Positions 15,209-23,258 of a stretch of 26,058 bases of DNA are shown one piece after another (position 1 is the first letter of the stretch; the number at the start of each line of letters is the position of its first letter). The stretch is from DRQF01 sp964559135 (lineage in GTDB: Bacteria > Planctomycetota > GCA-002687715 > DRQF01): NCBI GenBank assembly GCA_964559135.1, contig CAZLGG010000054.1, positions 1-26,058 on the forward strand, read 5' to 3'. A program made the position numbers and the translations under genes. The notes beneath the pieces are model-generated. The model searched no databases and had not been told where the DNA came from. It was given only the letters and a program-made list of their open reading frames with translations.

Positions 15209-17726
15209 GGGCGTCTTCCAGCGCGATGTCGAGAATGCGAGGGCCGACAGGATTGGGGTGGACCAGCGGGCGCCAGGGTGCGAGGGGCGTGCGGAAAGAG
15301 ACCCGCTGAAAGCCCTCGATGAGTAGAGATTCAGGGATATGCACGAGCCAACTGCCAGGACGATCCATGTGTTGAAGGAGATGTCCGTTGATGAACACGT
15401 CGAGAAACGCGGCATTCTTGGCTTGTCGCCATCGGAGTCGAAGGCGGTGGGCTCCCTTGGAGTCGGCAGGATTGAAGAGGAAGACGTCCGTGCGGGGGCT
15501 CGAGAGTCGCAGAGCGCCGCGGGTGATCACGGGACGAGGCCACGTGCGGACAAAGGCCGTCTCCGCCTGGGCGTCGAATGAAAGGCGTGATCGTCGGTCG
15601 CCCTCGGGAAGCCGTGGGGGAGAAGCGTGAGGCGTCACGGGATCTCCGAAGCGGAGCGTCGTGGCGGTGCGGCGACCGAAGGCTTCGATTTCGACGCGGT
15701 GGACGCCCCCGCGAAGGTCGGGCAAGGGACACCACAGGGCCGGGAAGGGATGGCCGAGCGGCGGGGTCAGAGCGAGCTCCACCGGTCGACCGTCGACGGT
15801 GCAGTGAACTTCATCCGGCATCGCGTCGTCCCACAGCCCTCGGGCCGCACGAACGAGAAGGCCGTAACCGCTTTCCAGCGTGGGCAAGTCCTCCATCGAC
15901 GCCGCGTCAATGGGGACCGCCAGCGGGGCGGGCCACCAGTCCTTGCCGTTGTCGTCCTCGCGCCCCAGGTCCCACCGTCCGCGCTCCGCCCGGGCCCGGG
16001 CCACCCATTCGTCGCGACCGGACAGCCTCAGGCGCTCCCCCTGGTGGGCGACGGCGACGGTGCGCCGGTGGAGCACCGCGTCGCGGAATCCGTCGAAGTC
16101 ACCGCTTTTCGCGAAGAACAAGGTGCGGGTCCGCAGACCGAAAGGCAACCATTGGAAGCATTCCTGGTGGGCGTCGTGGTTGCCGATCACGGCGAGGCGG
16201 GGGACATAGCGCGCCAACCATGGGCGTTCTTCCAAGACGTCTCCATTCCTGGCGAACGCCCACGAGACCATGAGCGCGTCCCAGCCTCCGGGAGCGCGAC
16301 AGGAGTGTTCGAGTGCAGGGGAGAGCAACTCGCGATGGAGCCACGAGCAGGAAAGGACGAGGCCTCCGGCCTCCCGCACGGGTTGCCACGCTTGCGCCAA
16401 GGCATCGAAGCTCTCGTAGGCGCCGCGGTCCGCGACGTCGGCCCACGGCCGAAAGAGGATGTCCGATGCGTGGGTGGCGTAGCCAACGCCGGGTCGGCCC
16501 CACAGTCCACGCATGTATTCTTCTCGTCCGCACGCCGCACGGACATGGAGCCCCCGGGACGCGGCGATGGCGTTCATCCGTTCCGCGACTTCGCTTTCAT
16601 GGTCGTTGGCCTTGACGAGGACGAGGTCCGCGCCGATGCGCCGGGCGAGTTCCACGGCTATGGATGCAGGCGGGCCCATCTCCACGACCGCTTGAAACAG
16701 GTGGAGTTTGTGCTCCGGGTCCTCCAAGAGGGGCGAGTTCACATCGCCCGATTCCACATCCGCTTCGAAGATCCGATGTGGGGCGATGCCGAGAGCGGCG
16801 ACGATCTCCATGGCTTGCCAGGTCGCTTCGAGGGACGATGACTCCCCGGCTCCCGGCGCAACACCTCCGTCCGGGCGAAGCAAAGGGCGGAGCCATCGAA
16901 GGAGCGTTTCCGGCTGGGGCGGCGTTTTCCCGTCGACGGAAAGAGCAGCGACGACCCGCCGTGTGGCCTCCAAGTCCGATCGGAGGCCGCCCGTCCAACC
17001 GTATCCGCCGTCGTCCCGCCTCCAGCGTTCGAGGTGCTCGGGCCAGGAGGCCGGCAGGGGGAGTCGAAGAGACCGAAGGAGCGCCAGCCCCGCCGTCGTG
17101 GCTTCGAGGGAAGCCGGGTGATCCGGCCAAGCGTCGGCGGGGCCGGGGGGGCGGCGCGCGGCGAGGCAGGCGAAAGCGGCTTGCAATCCGAGGGGATAGC
17201 CAAAGGTCCCGCTGTCCCCGACACGGCAGGCGGTCAGATAGCGTTCCACGATGCGGCGGTCACCGGGCGTCCAGGGGCGGCCCAGTTCCGCGGCCATCCG
17301 TCCATAATCGGCGAGCCGCGTGAGAGGATCGGAGCCTTGCCAGCCGGCGAAGTCCGGCCACGCGGGGCGGACCGGGGCGCGCATCCTCACGGCCTCGGGG
17401 ATGGGGGCGTCCAAGGAGCGGTAGCACCTCAACAGGGCCAAGGTCTCCTCGATCTCGGATCTCGGACCGGGCCGGAGCGACGCAAGGGACTGCAGCAATT
17501 CCTTGCGTCTTGGAGGTGTCGTGCCCAATAGCTCGTGGATACGTAGAGCCCACGCCGTAGGTCGCGCGGACCCGTCCGGAGCGCCCTCGAGTCCGTAGGC
17601 CCCGTCCGGCTTCCGATGGCGCTCCACGAAGTCGCGCATCGACCGAGAGGACGGCGTTTGGGCGGAAACGTGGGTTCCCACGGCCAAAAGGGCGAGGACG
17701 ATTCTGAAGAGTCTGGAGAATGTCAC
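15201..17726 (-). CDS. Secreted prenyltransferase-like alpha/alpha toroid + PHP (CehA-like) domain protein
   Basis: An 841-residue protein from the GTG at 17726. A TTG at 17777 would place 17 extra residues before the signal peptide. The signal peptide is V-T-F-S-R-L-F-R then a hydrophobic run to HVSA. Residues ~25-330 repeat the prenyltransferase/squalene-cyclase toroid pattern (DGAYGLEG, DDGGYGWTGGLRSDLEATR, RPDGGV...SSSLEATWQAMEIV). Residues ~340-570 resemble a PHP metallo-phosphoesterase of the CehA/McbA kind: HKLHLFQA, ADLVLVKANDHE (D375-H376), CGREE, GNHDAH (H517, D518, H520), then FRDAVLHRRTVAV. Motif I has only part of the HxH pair, so activity is uncertain. The C-terminal ~250 residues are beta-rich (FINGHLLQHM). 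No family name covers the whole protein. It is followed by the membrane phosphatase-like gene with 8-base overlap. Confidence 0.72.
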   Translation of the reverse strand: MTFSRLFRIVLALLAVGTHVSAQTPSSRSMRDFVERHRKPDGAYGLEGAPDGSARPTAWALRIHELLGTTPPRRKELLQSLASLRPGPRSEIEETLALLRCYRSLDAPIPEAVRMRAPVRPAWPDFAGWQGSDPLTRLADYGRMAAELGRPWTPGDRRIVERYLTACRVGDSGTFGYPLGLQAAFACLAARRPPGPADAWPDHPASLEATTAGLALLRSLRLPLPASWPEHLERWRRDDGGYGWTGGLRSDLEATRRVVAALSVDGKTPPQPETLLRWLRPLLRPDGGVAPGAGESSSLEATWQAMEIVAALGIAPHRIFEADVESGDVNSPLLEDPEHKLHLFQAVVEMGPPASIAVELARRIGADLVLVKANDHESEVAERMNAIAASRGLHVRAACGREEYMRGLWGRPGVGYATHASDILFRPWADVADRGAYESFDALAQAWQPVREAGGLVLSCSWLHRELLSPALEHSCRAPGGWDALMVSWAFARNGDVLEERPWLARYVPRLAVIGNHDAHQECFQWLPFGLRTRTLFFAKSGDFDGFRDAVLHRRTVAVAHQGERLRLSGRDEWVARARAERGRWDLGREDDNGKDWWPAPLAVPIDAASMEDLPTLESGYGLLVRAARGLWDDAMPDEVHCTVDGRPVELALTPPLGHPFPALWCPLPDLRGGVHRVEIEAFGRRTATTLRFGDPVTPHASPPRLPEGDRRSRLSFDAQAETAFVRTWPRPVITRGALRLSSPRTDVFLFNPADSKGAHRLRLRWRQAKNAAFLDVFINGHLLQHMDRPGSWLVHIPESLLIEGFQRVSFRTPLAPWRPLVHPNPVGPRILDIALEDAHE

Positions 17727-17732
17727 GGCGGC

Positions 17733-17738
17733 ATTATA
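17733..17738 (-). promoter_or_regulatory. TATAAT -10 element placed for a leaderless transcript
   Basis: On the minus strand a consensus TATAAT ends six bases before the GTG at 17726, so transcription would begin at about the first base of the start codon. No ribosome site precedes the GTG, which fits leaderless translation. No -35 match is found 16-18 bases upstream. Confidence 0.5.
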
Positions 17739-17874
17739 GGAGAGTGACGATTCGGATCTCCCGTTTATGAGGTGCAAGACCCGGGAAAATCCGGCAAAAT
17801 AGGGTGGTTGCTCGGTGGGGGCGCTCCCTCACCGCGTTAGCACACTCGTTGACTGCCGATGGAGTTCACGGACC

Positions 17875-19155
17875 ATGACGACTTGGCGCGGACACTTTGC
17901 CTGCCTCGCCCTCTTTGCGGGGTTGGCGGGGCTGACATCCTGTGGAGGGGGAGGGGACGGCTCCTCGACCAACTTCGTCTCCCAACCGTTCAACGTGGGA
18001 CAACCCCGCGCCGGTCTCACCCAGGCGGAGATGGAAGCCTTCGAACGGGGGAAGATCATTTTCATGAAGGACTTCAAGCCCAGCGAAGGCTTGGGACCTC
18101 TGTACAACTCGACGTCGTGCCGTTCGTGCCACAGCACCCCCGTTCCCGGCGGGAGTTCCCCTCGCTATCGGAACTTCTACATCACGGCCATCGGTCCGCC
18201 GGGTTTGCAGTTCCCGATTCCCGGTCTCCCCAGCGTGGTGGTTCCCGCCTACGGCCAGGGACCGCATCTTTTGGCGACGTTCAATCTCCAGGGGCGGCGC
18301 ACGGCGATTCCCGACACCTTCTTCGGAGCTCCGGTGGCGACGACCCAGAGGAATGCCATTCCCATCTTCGGCGTGGGGCTCTTCGAAACGATCAGCGATG
18401 GCGAGATCATGTCGCATGCGGACCCCGACGACGCGGATGGTGACGGCATCAGCGGCCGCTACAACACGGATCAAGGGGCACTCGGTCGCTTCGGCGTGAA
18501 GGCGCAGGCCAACAACATCGAGCTGTTTACTCGTGCTCCTCTCCAGAACCAGATGGGAATCACCACCAACCCATTCCAGGGTTCCGCGGGCACGGTGAGC
18601 CTCCGGCGTTACGGACATTTCAGTGTTCTCCAGGCGTCGACGGATCCCAACGATCCCACCACGGACAACGACGGGATTCCGGATCCGGAGATGTCCTCGC
18701 AGGATCTGGGCGATCTCATCGCTTTCACGCGATTCCTGGCCCCTCCGACGAGGAAAGCCTTCGGCGCGGCGGAAACCCACGGCGAGCAGCTCTTCGATCA
18801 GGTCGGCTGCACCAAGTGTCACATTCCCTCGTTGATGGGTTCGGAAGGACCGGTGGAGGCCTACACGGATCTGCTTCTGCACGACATGGGACCGGCTCTT
18901 TCGGACGGCGTCTCCTTCGGCGTGCCTCAACTCTCGACGATCGACCCCGTGCCCGAAAGCTCCGGAGATGAGTTTCGAACCCAGCCGCTTTGGGGCGTGA
19001 GCCTGACAGCGCCCTATCTCCACGACGGCCAAGCCGACACCCTCGTCGAGGCCATCATCCTTCACGGTGGCGAGGCCGACGCGGCTCGTCAGGCTTTCCT
19101 TCAGCTTTCCCCCCCCGACCAGGGCGATCTGGTCCTGTTCCTGGAGGCTCTGTGA
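17875..19155 (+). CDS. DUF1111 di-heme lipoprotein (putative di-heme oxidoreductase/peroxidase), copy 1
   Basis: A 426-residue protein from the ATG at 17875 (GGAG 11 bases upstream); an in-frame start at 17815 only adds residues before the signal peptide. The lipobox G-L-T-S-C23 followed by G-G-G-G predicts an outer-membrane or envelope lipoprotein. Two c-type heme sites: C82-R-S-C85-H86 and C312-T-K-C315-H316. Family landmarks are DPDDADGDGISGR (calcium-like acidic loop), DNDGIPDPEMSSQDL before the second heme, LLLHDMGPALSDG, and TQPLWGVSLTAPYLHDGQ. DUF1111 proteins are predicted di-heme peroxidases or thiol oxidoreductases; the reaction is unproven. The next gene begins one base after its TGA. 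Confidence 0.93.
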   Translation: MTTWRGHFACLALFAGLAGLTSCGGGGDGSSTNFVSQPFNVGQPRAGLTQAEMEAFERGKIIFMKDFKPSEGLGPLYNSTSCRSCHSTPVPGGSSPRYRNFYITAIGPPGLQFPIPGLPSVVVPAYGQGPHLLATFNLQGRRTAIPDTFFGAPVATTQRNAIPIFGVGLFETISDGEIMSHADPDDADGDGISGRYNTDQGALGRFGVKAQANNIELFTRAPLQNQMGITTNPFQGSAGTVSLRRYGHFSVLQASTDPNDPTTDNDGIPDPEMSSQDLGDLIAFTRFLAPPTRKAFGAAETHGEQLFDQVGCTKCHIPSLMGSEGPVEAYTDLLLHDMGPALSDGVSFGVPQLSTIDPVPESSGDEFRTQPLWGVSLTAPYLHDGQADTLVEAIILHGGEADAARQAFLQLSPPDQGDLVLFLEAL

Positions 19156-19156
19156 C

Positions 19157-20326
19157 ATGAAACGCATTCTCGGTGTGGTCATCACGGCGGCGACGCTCGT
19201 CGTGGTGTTGTCGGAATCGGAACCCCGCGGTCGCGGAGAGATCATCGGCGAGAACACGCCCGTGCCGTCCGTCGGCGAGTTGGGGGGGCCCGATCGGGTC
19301 CTCTCACCGCCGGAGTTGACGACGTGGATCGAGGGGCGGCGCCTCTTCGATCACGACTTTCACATGGATGAGGGGCTGGGGGCCCCCGAGTACAACGGGG
19401 ACTCCTGCCGCGCCTGTCATCAGTTCCCAACCATCGGCGGTCACGGCGGGTTGGACCTCAACGTTTCCCGATTCGGTGACGACGGCTTCGGGACGCAGGC
19501 CTTCATGAATCTCCCAGGCGGTCAGGCGGCCAGCAAGTTTCGACGGGTCGATCTCGGGGGCCGGGAAGAGATTCCCCCGAATGCCACCGTCTTCGAGCAG
19601 AGACAGACTCCGCCGCTGTTCGGTCTGGGGCATGTCGATTCCATCTTCGAGACGGCGATCCTCGCCGGAGAGGATCCCACCGACGCCGACGGTGATGGCA
19701 TCTTCGGCGTCGCACGCAGGGTGTCCGTCGCCGGTCTCACCGAGGTGGGCCGGTTCGGATGGAAGAACCAGGTGCCTCGTCTCGCCGACTTCGTACGCGA
19801 TGCGATGGGGGGAGAGTGCGGGATCACCGTGACCGACAACGGTCGAGGTTTCGGCCTGCTGACGGACGATGACGGGATTCCGGATCCGGAGATCACGTCA
19901 CAGGACTTGAACAAGATCGCCTTCTTCCTGCAGCACCTGGCTCCGCCGGCCCGCGCGGGGTCGACGGACCCGGCGGTGGCGCTGGGTGAGACTCTGTTCA
20001 ACCAAGTCGGTTGCGCGAAGTGTCACACGCCCAGTCTTCCGGGGCTCGAGGGCGATGTGCCCCTTTACTCGGACCTTCTGCTCCATGACGTCCTGGGGCC
20101 CGGGTTTCGGGGCATGGCGGAACCCGGCGCCGACGTCGGCATGTACGGTACGCCCCCGCTTTGGGGTGCTCGCCTGAGCGCACCGTATTTCCACGATGGT
20201 CGCGCGGAGACGATTGCCGACGCCATCGCGATGCACCAGGGGGAGGCGGCCGGCGTCATCGCCGCGTTCAACCTTCTTTCCGCGTCGGACCGGCAGGCCC
20301 TCATCGACTTCGTGATGGACCTTTGA
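19157..20326 (+). CDS. DUF1111 di-heme protein, copy 2
   Basis: A 389-residue protein from the ATG at 19157, one base after the previous TGA; the frame open from 19067 overlaps the preceding gene and is not used. The N-terminus KRILGVVITAATLVVVLS is a signal or anchor without a lipobox. Heme sites are C84-R-A-C87-H88 and C286-A-K-C289-H290. It shares DPTDADGDGIFG, DDDGIPDPEITSQDL, LLLHDVLGPGFR and PPLWGARLSAPYFHDGR with copy 1, so the pair arose by duplication and has diverged well. It is shorter than copy 1, with a reduced central part. Co-transcription is near certain. It may form a heterodimer or consecutive electron-transfer step with copy 1 (inference). Confidence 0.93.
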   Translation: MKRILGVVITAATLVVVLSESEPRGRGEIIGENTPVPSVGELGGPDRVLSPPELTTWIEGRRLFDHDFHMDEGLGAPEYNGDSCRACHQFPTIGGHGGLDLNVSRFGDDGFGTQAFMNLPGGQAASKFRRVDLGGREEIPPNATVFEQRQTPPLFGLGHVDSIFETAILAGEDPTDADGDGIFGVARRVSVAGLTEVGRFGWKNQVPRLADFVRDAMGGECGITVTDNGRGFGLLTDDDGIPDPEITSQDLNKIAFFLQHLAPPARAGSTDPAVALGETLFNQVGCAKCHTPSLPGLEGDVPLYSDLLLHDVLGPGFRGMAEPGADVGMYGTPPLWGARLSAPYFHDGRAETIADAIAMHQGEAAGVIAAFNLLSASDRQALIDFVMDL

Positions 20327-20330
20327 CGCC

Positions 20331-21446
20331 ATGAAGCGACTCGCGCGATGTCGGGTCGCCCTGCTCCTGGGGTTTTTGGCCCTCGCGGCGTGCGAGCGGG
20401 GGGCCGCGCCGGGTGATGAAAAGGAGACTGCCGCGTCCCAGGTCTTTCCTCCCTACTCGATCCGGGGGAGGCTGGACCTCGACGGCCCGATCTCGTGGTA
20501 TCTGGACGAGAAGGACGCGCCTTTACCCGCCGCCACCGTCCGAGCGGTCCTCGAGAGGGCGTTCGATGTCTGGGCCGGCGCTTCGAGCCGGATCGCGTTT
20601 CGCGAATCGGATCGGTTTGACGATGCGGACATCGACATTCATTTTCACGATGGTTTGGAGAGGGACTGCGGGCGCTTTTCCGACATCGAGGGGAATCTGG
20701 CGCATTGCGGGCCGACGGTGCGTCTGCCCGTCTGGATTCACTTCTCCTCGGAGGTGGCCTGGTGCGCCGACGGGGAGGAGGGGATCGGCCTTTTTCAAAC
20801 GGCTCTCCACGAGATCGGGCACGTCTTGGGACTGGGTCACTCCAGCGACCCCATGAGTGTGATGCGGCCGGTTCTCGACGGGGCATGGAAGGAACTTGCC
20901 GCCACGGATCGCCACGCGCTTCAGACCCTCTACGGGGGAGGGGAGGAGACGGCGGGCAGCCTTCGAGTGCTCGACGCCGAAGGACGCCGGCTTTCGATCT
21001 TGGTGGGTGCGGCGCCCCCCGAGGACGTGGACTTCGCTGTCTTTGACATCGAGGGGGACGGCGTGGCCGAAGTCGTGATGTGGCCCAAGCGCTCCTCCGC
21101 CGTGCCGTGGATCTGGTGGTGGAAGCTCGACGAGGCGGGGCGGGTGATGCGCACCGTCGGCCCCTACGTCTGCAACGTGGACCCGAGGAAAGGCGCCCAT
21201 TTTGCGGGGGCCGAAGGCGGGCTGGGTGTGGCGGTCCTGCCTTCCGGCGAGGGACGGTATCGCGCCTATCGATTCTCCGCGACCGGGACGGCGTCCGTCC
21301 CGTGGCCCCGCGGTCGGCCCTTGCATCTCACCAATGGGATGGATGACGAAGACGGTGACGGCGTCCTCGAGGAAGCCCAGCCCCTTCACGCCTCCGATCG
21401 GGGGGATCTCACCGGCGACGGCGCCCTGGAGACGGTCGTCCGCTGA
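20331..21446 (+). CDS. Matrixin-like (M10A) zinc metalloprotease lipoprotein
   Basis: A 371-residue protein whose ATG lies four bases after the DUF1111 stop. The signal peptide ends in the lipobox L-A-A-C21, so it is lipid-anchored outside the cytoplasm. The catalytic domain runs ~40-210: zinc site H160-E161-I-G-H164-V-L-G-L-G-H170, and a Met-turn at about M175/M178 (SDPMSVMRP). The substrate cleft region includes ADIDIHFHDG. The C-terminal ~150 residues are not protease: DFAVFDIEGDGVAEVVMW and GDLTGDGALETVVR resemble FG-GAP/beta-propeller or calcium-loop repeats, with an unusual run W-I-W-W-W between. Placed third in the operon, it may process or anchor the di-heme proteins, but no direct evidence shows that. 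Confidence 0.9.
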   Translation: MKRLARCRVALLLGFLALAACERGAAPGDEKETAASQVFPPYSIRGRLDLDGPISWYLDEKDAPLPAATVRAVLERAFDVWAGASSRIAFRESDRFDDADIDIHFHDGLERDCGRFSDIEGNLAHCGPTVRLPVWIHFSSEVAWCADGEEGIGLFQTALHEIGHVLGLGHSSDPMSVMRPVLDGAWKELAATDRHALQTLYGGGEETAGSLRVLDAEGRRLSILVGAAPPEDVDFAVFDIEGDGVAEVVMWPKRSSAVPWIWWWKLDEAGRVMRTVGPYVCNVDPRKGAHFAGAEGGLGVAVLPSGEGRYRAYRFSATGTASVPWPRGRPLHLTNGMDDEDGDGVLEEAQPLHASDRGDLTGDGALETVVR

Positions 21447-21459
21447 ATCCGCGAGATTC
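21445..21459. other. Small hairpin at the convergent matrixin/ettA junction
   Basis: GAATC-CGCGA-GATTC (5-bp stem) fills the 13-base gap between the two converging stops and overlaps the matrixin TGA. It is a weak candidate for a shared transcript end. Confidence 0.3.
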
Positions 21460-23136
21460 TCAGAGCTTGCGGTACTTGGCCTTCTTCGACTCCTCGCCGA
21501 GACCGAGCTCCTCGCGGCGGTTCTTCTTCCACTGCAGGTAAGTGTCGTAGTCGCCCTCGAAGAAGTGGACGTGGCCGTCACCTTCGAAGGCGAGGATGTG
21601 GGTGGCCGTCCGGTTGAGGAAGTAGCGATCGTGAGTCACGACGACTGCGCAGCCCGGGAACTGCTGGACCGCTTCCTCGAGCACGCGCAGGGTGTTCAAG
21701 TCGAGGTCGTTGGTCGGCTCGTCGAGGAGGAGCACGTTGCCGCCGTGGCGAAGGAGCTTCGCGAGCTGGGCCCGGTTGCGCTGCCCGCCGCTCAACTCGC
21801 CGATGCGCTTTTGCTGGTCGCCTCCCCGGAAGCGAAAACGTCCCACGTAGGCGCGTGACGAGATTCGCGTGTCTCCGAAGGGGATATCCTCGGCACCGCC
21901 CGTGACCTCTTCGAAAACGGTCTTGGAATCGTCCAGGGCCTCGCGTCCCTGGTCCACGTAGCAGACCTGCACGGTCTTGCCGATACGAATCGCACCGGAG
22001 TCGGGGGTCACCTCTCCGGTGATCATCTTCATGAGTGTGGTCTTGCCGGCGCCGTTGGGTCCGATGACGCCGACGATGCCGCCGGGGGGTAAATCGAAGC
22101 TCAAGTCGTCGATGAGAACGCGGTCGCCGTAGGCCTTGGTGACGTGATCGAAGGAGATGACCTGGTTGCCGAGGCGGGGGCCCGGAGGAATCGGGATCTC
22201 GACGCCTTCGTCACCGAGTTTGACTTCCCTGTGCTCCTCCATCATCCGTTGAAACTCACGGATGCGCGCCTTGCTCTTCGCCTGCCTGGCCTTGGGCGTC
22301 TGCCGAATCCAGGCCAACTCACGCTCGAGCACCTTGCGTCGGGCGGCGTCGCGCCGCTTTTCCAGGTTCAGGCGGTCCGCGCTCTGCTCGAGATAGGAGC
22401 TGTAGTTGCCCTTGTAGGGGATGCCCTTGCCGCGATCGATCTCGAGCATCCACCCGACCACGTTGTCGAGGAAATATCGGTCGTGAGTGATGAGAATGAC
22501 GGTGCCCTGATACTCCGCCAGGTGGTGCTCCAACCACGCGACCGCGTCTGCATCCAGGTGGTTCGTCGGTTCGTCCAGCAGGAGGAGGTCCGGATGCCGG
22601 ATCAACGTGCGGCAGAGCGCGACCCGCCGCTTCTCTCCTCCGGAGAGATTCTTGACCTCGGCCTCCTTCGGCGGCACGTCGAGGGCGTGCATGGCGCGCT
22701 CGAGGTGGCGATCCAATTCCCACAGATCGCCGGCGTCGATTTCGGCCTGCAATTTCTCGAACTCGTCGTTGGCCTTGTCGAGTTCCTCGCCCTCCAACTC
22801 GCCGAGTTGGATGCAGAGCTCGTTGTAGCGATCGAGGATCGCTTTCTTGTCGGCGACGGCCTCCTGGATGTTGCCCCAGACATCGAGGTCTTCGTTGAGA
22901 GGAGGCTCCTGGGAAACGTAGCCCACGGTCTTTCCGTCCGCCAGCTTCCGCGAGCCCTCGAATTCATTGTCTTCGCCGGCGATGATTCTGAGCAGCGTCG
23001 TCTTACCGGCGCCGTTCGGTCCGATGACGCCGATCTTGGCGCCGTCGAAGAACGCGAGCGTGATGCCCTTGAGGACCTCATGATCTCCATAACGCTTATG
23101 GATGTCTTGAAGCTGGAAGATGAACTTTTCGCTCAT
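21460..23136 (-). CDS. ettA: ABC-F translation factor, energy-dependent translational throttle EttA
   Basis: A 558-residue protein from the ATG at 23136 (E. coli EttA is 555). It is chosen because MSEKFIFQL is the family N-terminus; 30 in-frame upstream residues lack similarity. It has two ABC cassettes and no membrane segments. Cassette 1: Walker A 39-GPNGAGKT-46, signature NLSGGEKRRVALC, Walker B LLLLDEPTNHLD. Cassette 2: GPNGAGKTTLMKMI, ELSGGQRNRAQLAKLL, VLLLDEPTNDLD. Between them is the EttA-type P-site interaction motif linker (KRRDAARRKVLERELAWIR). The C-terminus KKAKYRKL is typical. EttA binds the ribosomal E site and gates the first peptide bond according to ADP/ATP ratio. It is divergent from fumC and convergent with the matrixin gene. 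Confidence 0.96.
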   Translation of the reverse strand: MSEKFIFQLQDIHKRYGDHEVLKGITLAFFDGAKIGVIGPNGAGKTTLLRIIAGEDNEFEGSRKLADGKTVGYVSQEPPLNEDLDVWGNIQEAVADKKAILDRYNELCIQLGELEGEELDKANDEFEKLQAEIDAGDLWELDRHLERAMHALDVPPKEAEVKNLSGGEKRRVALCRTLIRHPDLLLLDEPTNHLDADAVAWLEHHLAEYQGTVILITHDRYFLDNVVGWMLEIDRGKGIPYKGNYSSYLEQSADRLNLEKRRDAARRKVLERELAWIRQTPKARQAKSKARIREFQRMMEEHREVKLGDEGVEIPIPPGPRLGNQVISFDHVTKAYGDRVLIDDLSFDLPPGGIVGVIGPNGAGKTTLMKMITGEVTPDSGAIRIGKTVQVCYVDQGREALDDSKTVFEEVTGGAEDIPFGDTRISSRAYVGRFRFRGGDQQKRIGELSGGQRNRAQLAKLLRHGGNVLLLDEPTNDLDLNTLRVLEEAVQQFPGCAVVVTHDRYFLNRTATHILAFEGDGHVHFFEGDYDTYLQWKKNRREELGLGEESKKAKYRKL

Positions 23137-23176
23137 GGCTTGGCTTTCCGGGGCGGCCGCCCCACTGCGGCGGGGG

Positions 23177-23205
23177 ATGATAGCCCGTTGGCCCGCGGGA
23201 TTCGA
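23177..23205 (-). promoter_or_regulatory. Candidate ettA promoter
   Basis: Minus-strand TATCAT (23182-23177) with a 17-base spacer to TCGAAT (23205-23200). The -10 matches five of six consensus bases; the -35 only three. It overlaps the fumC promoter on the other strand, and a start near 23170 would leave a ~34-base leader. Confidence 0.4.
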
Positions 23206-23216
23206 GGCCATACAAT
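23188..23216 (+). promoter_or_regulatory. Candidate sigma-70-type promoter of fumC
   Basis: TTGGCC (23188-23193), a 17-base spacer, TACAAT (23211-23216). The predicted start near 23223 gives a ~36-base leader ending in the strong ribosome site AAGGAGG (23248-23254) four bases before the ATG. It is the best promoter match in the window. Confidence 0.6.
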
Positions 23217-23258
23217 TCGTCGGCACGAGCCGGGAACTTTTCTCGTGAAGGAGGTCGA

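Noticed and set aside
17849..17854. TTGACT as a -35 box for the DUF1111 operon
   Set aside because: The matching -10 would fall on the start codon at 17875, leaving no room for a leader with the visible GGAG.
18675..19890. Shared string GATTCCGGATCCGGAGAT as a DNA repeat
   Set aside because: It encodes the conserved G-I-P-D-P-E-(M/I) motif in both DUF1111 copies, so it is protein homology and not an intergenic repeat copy.
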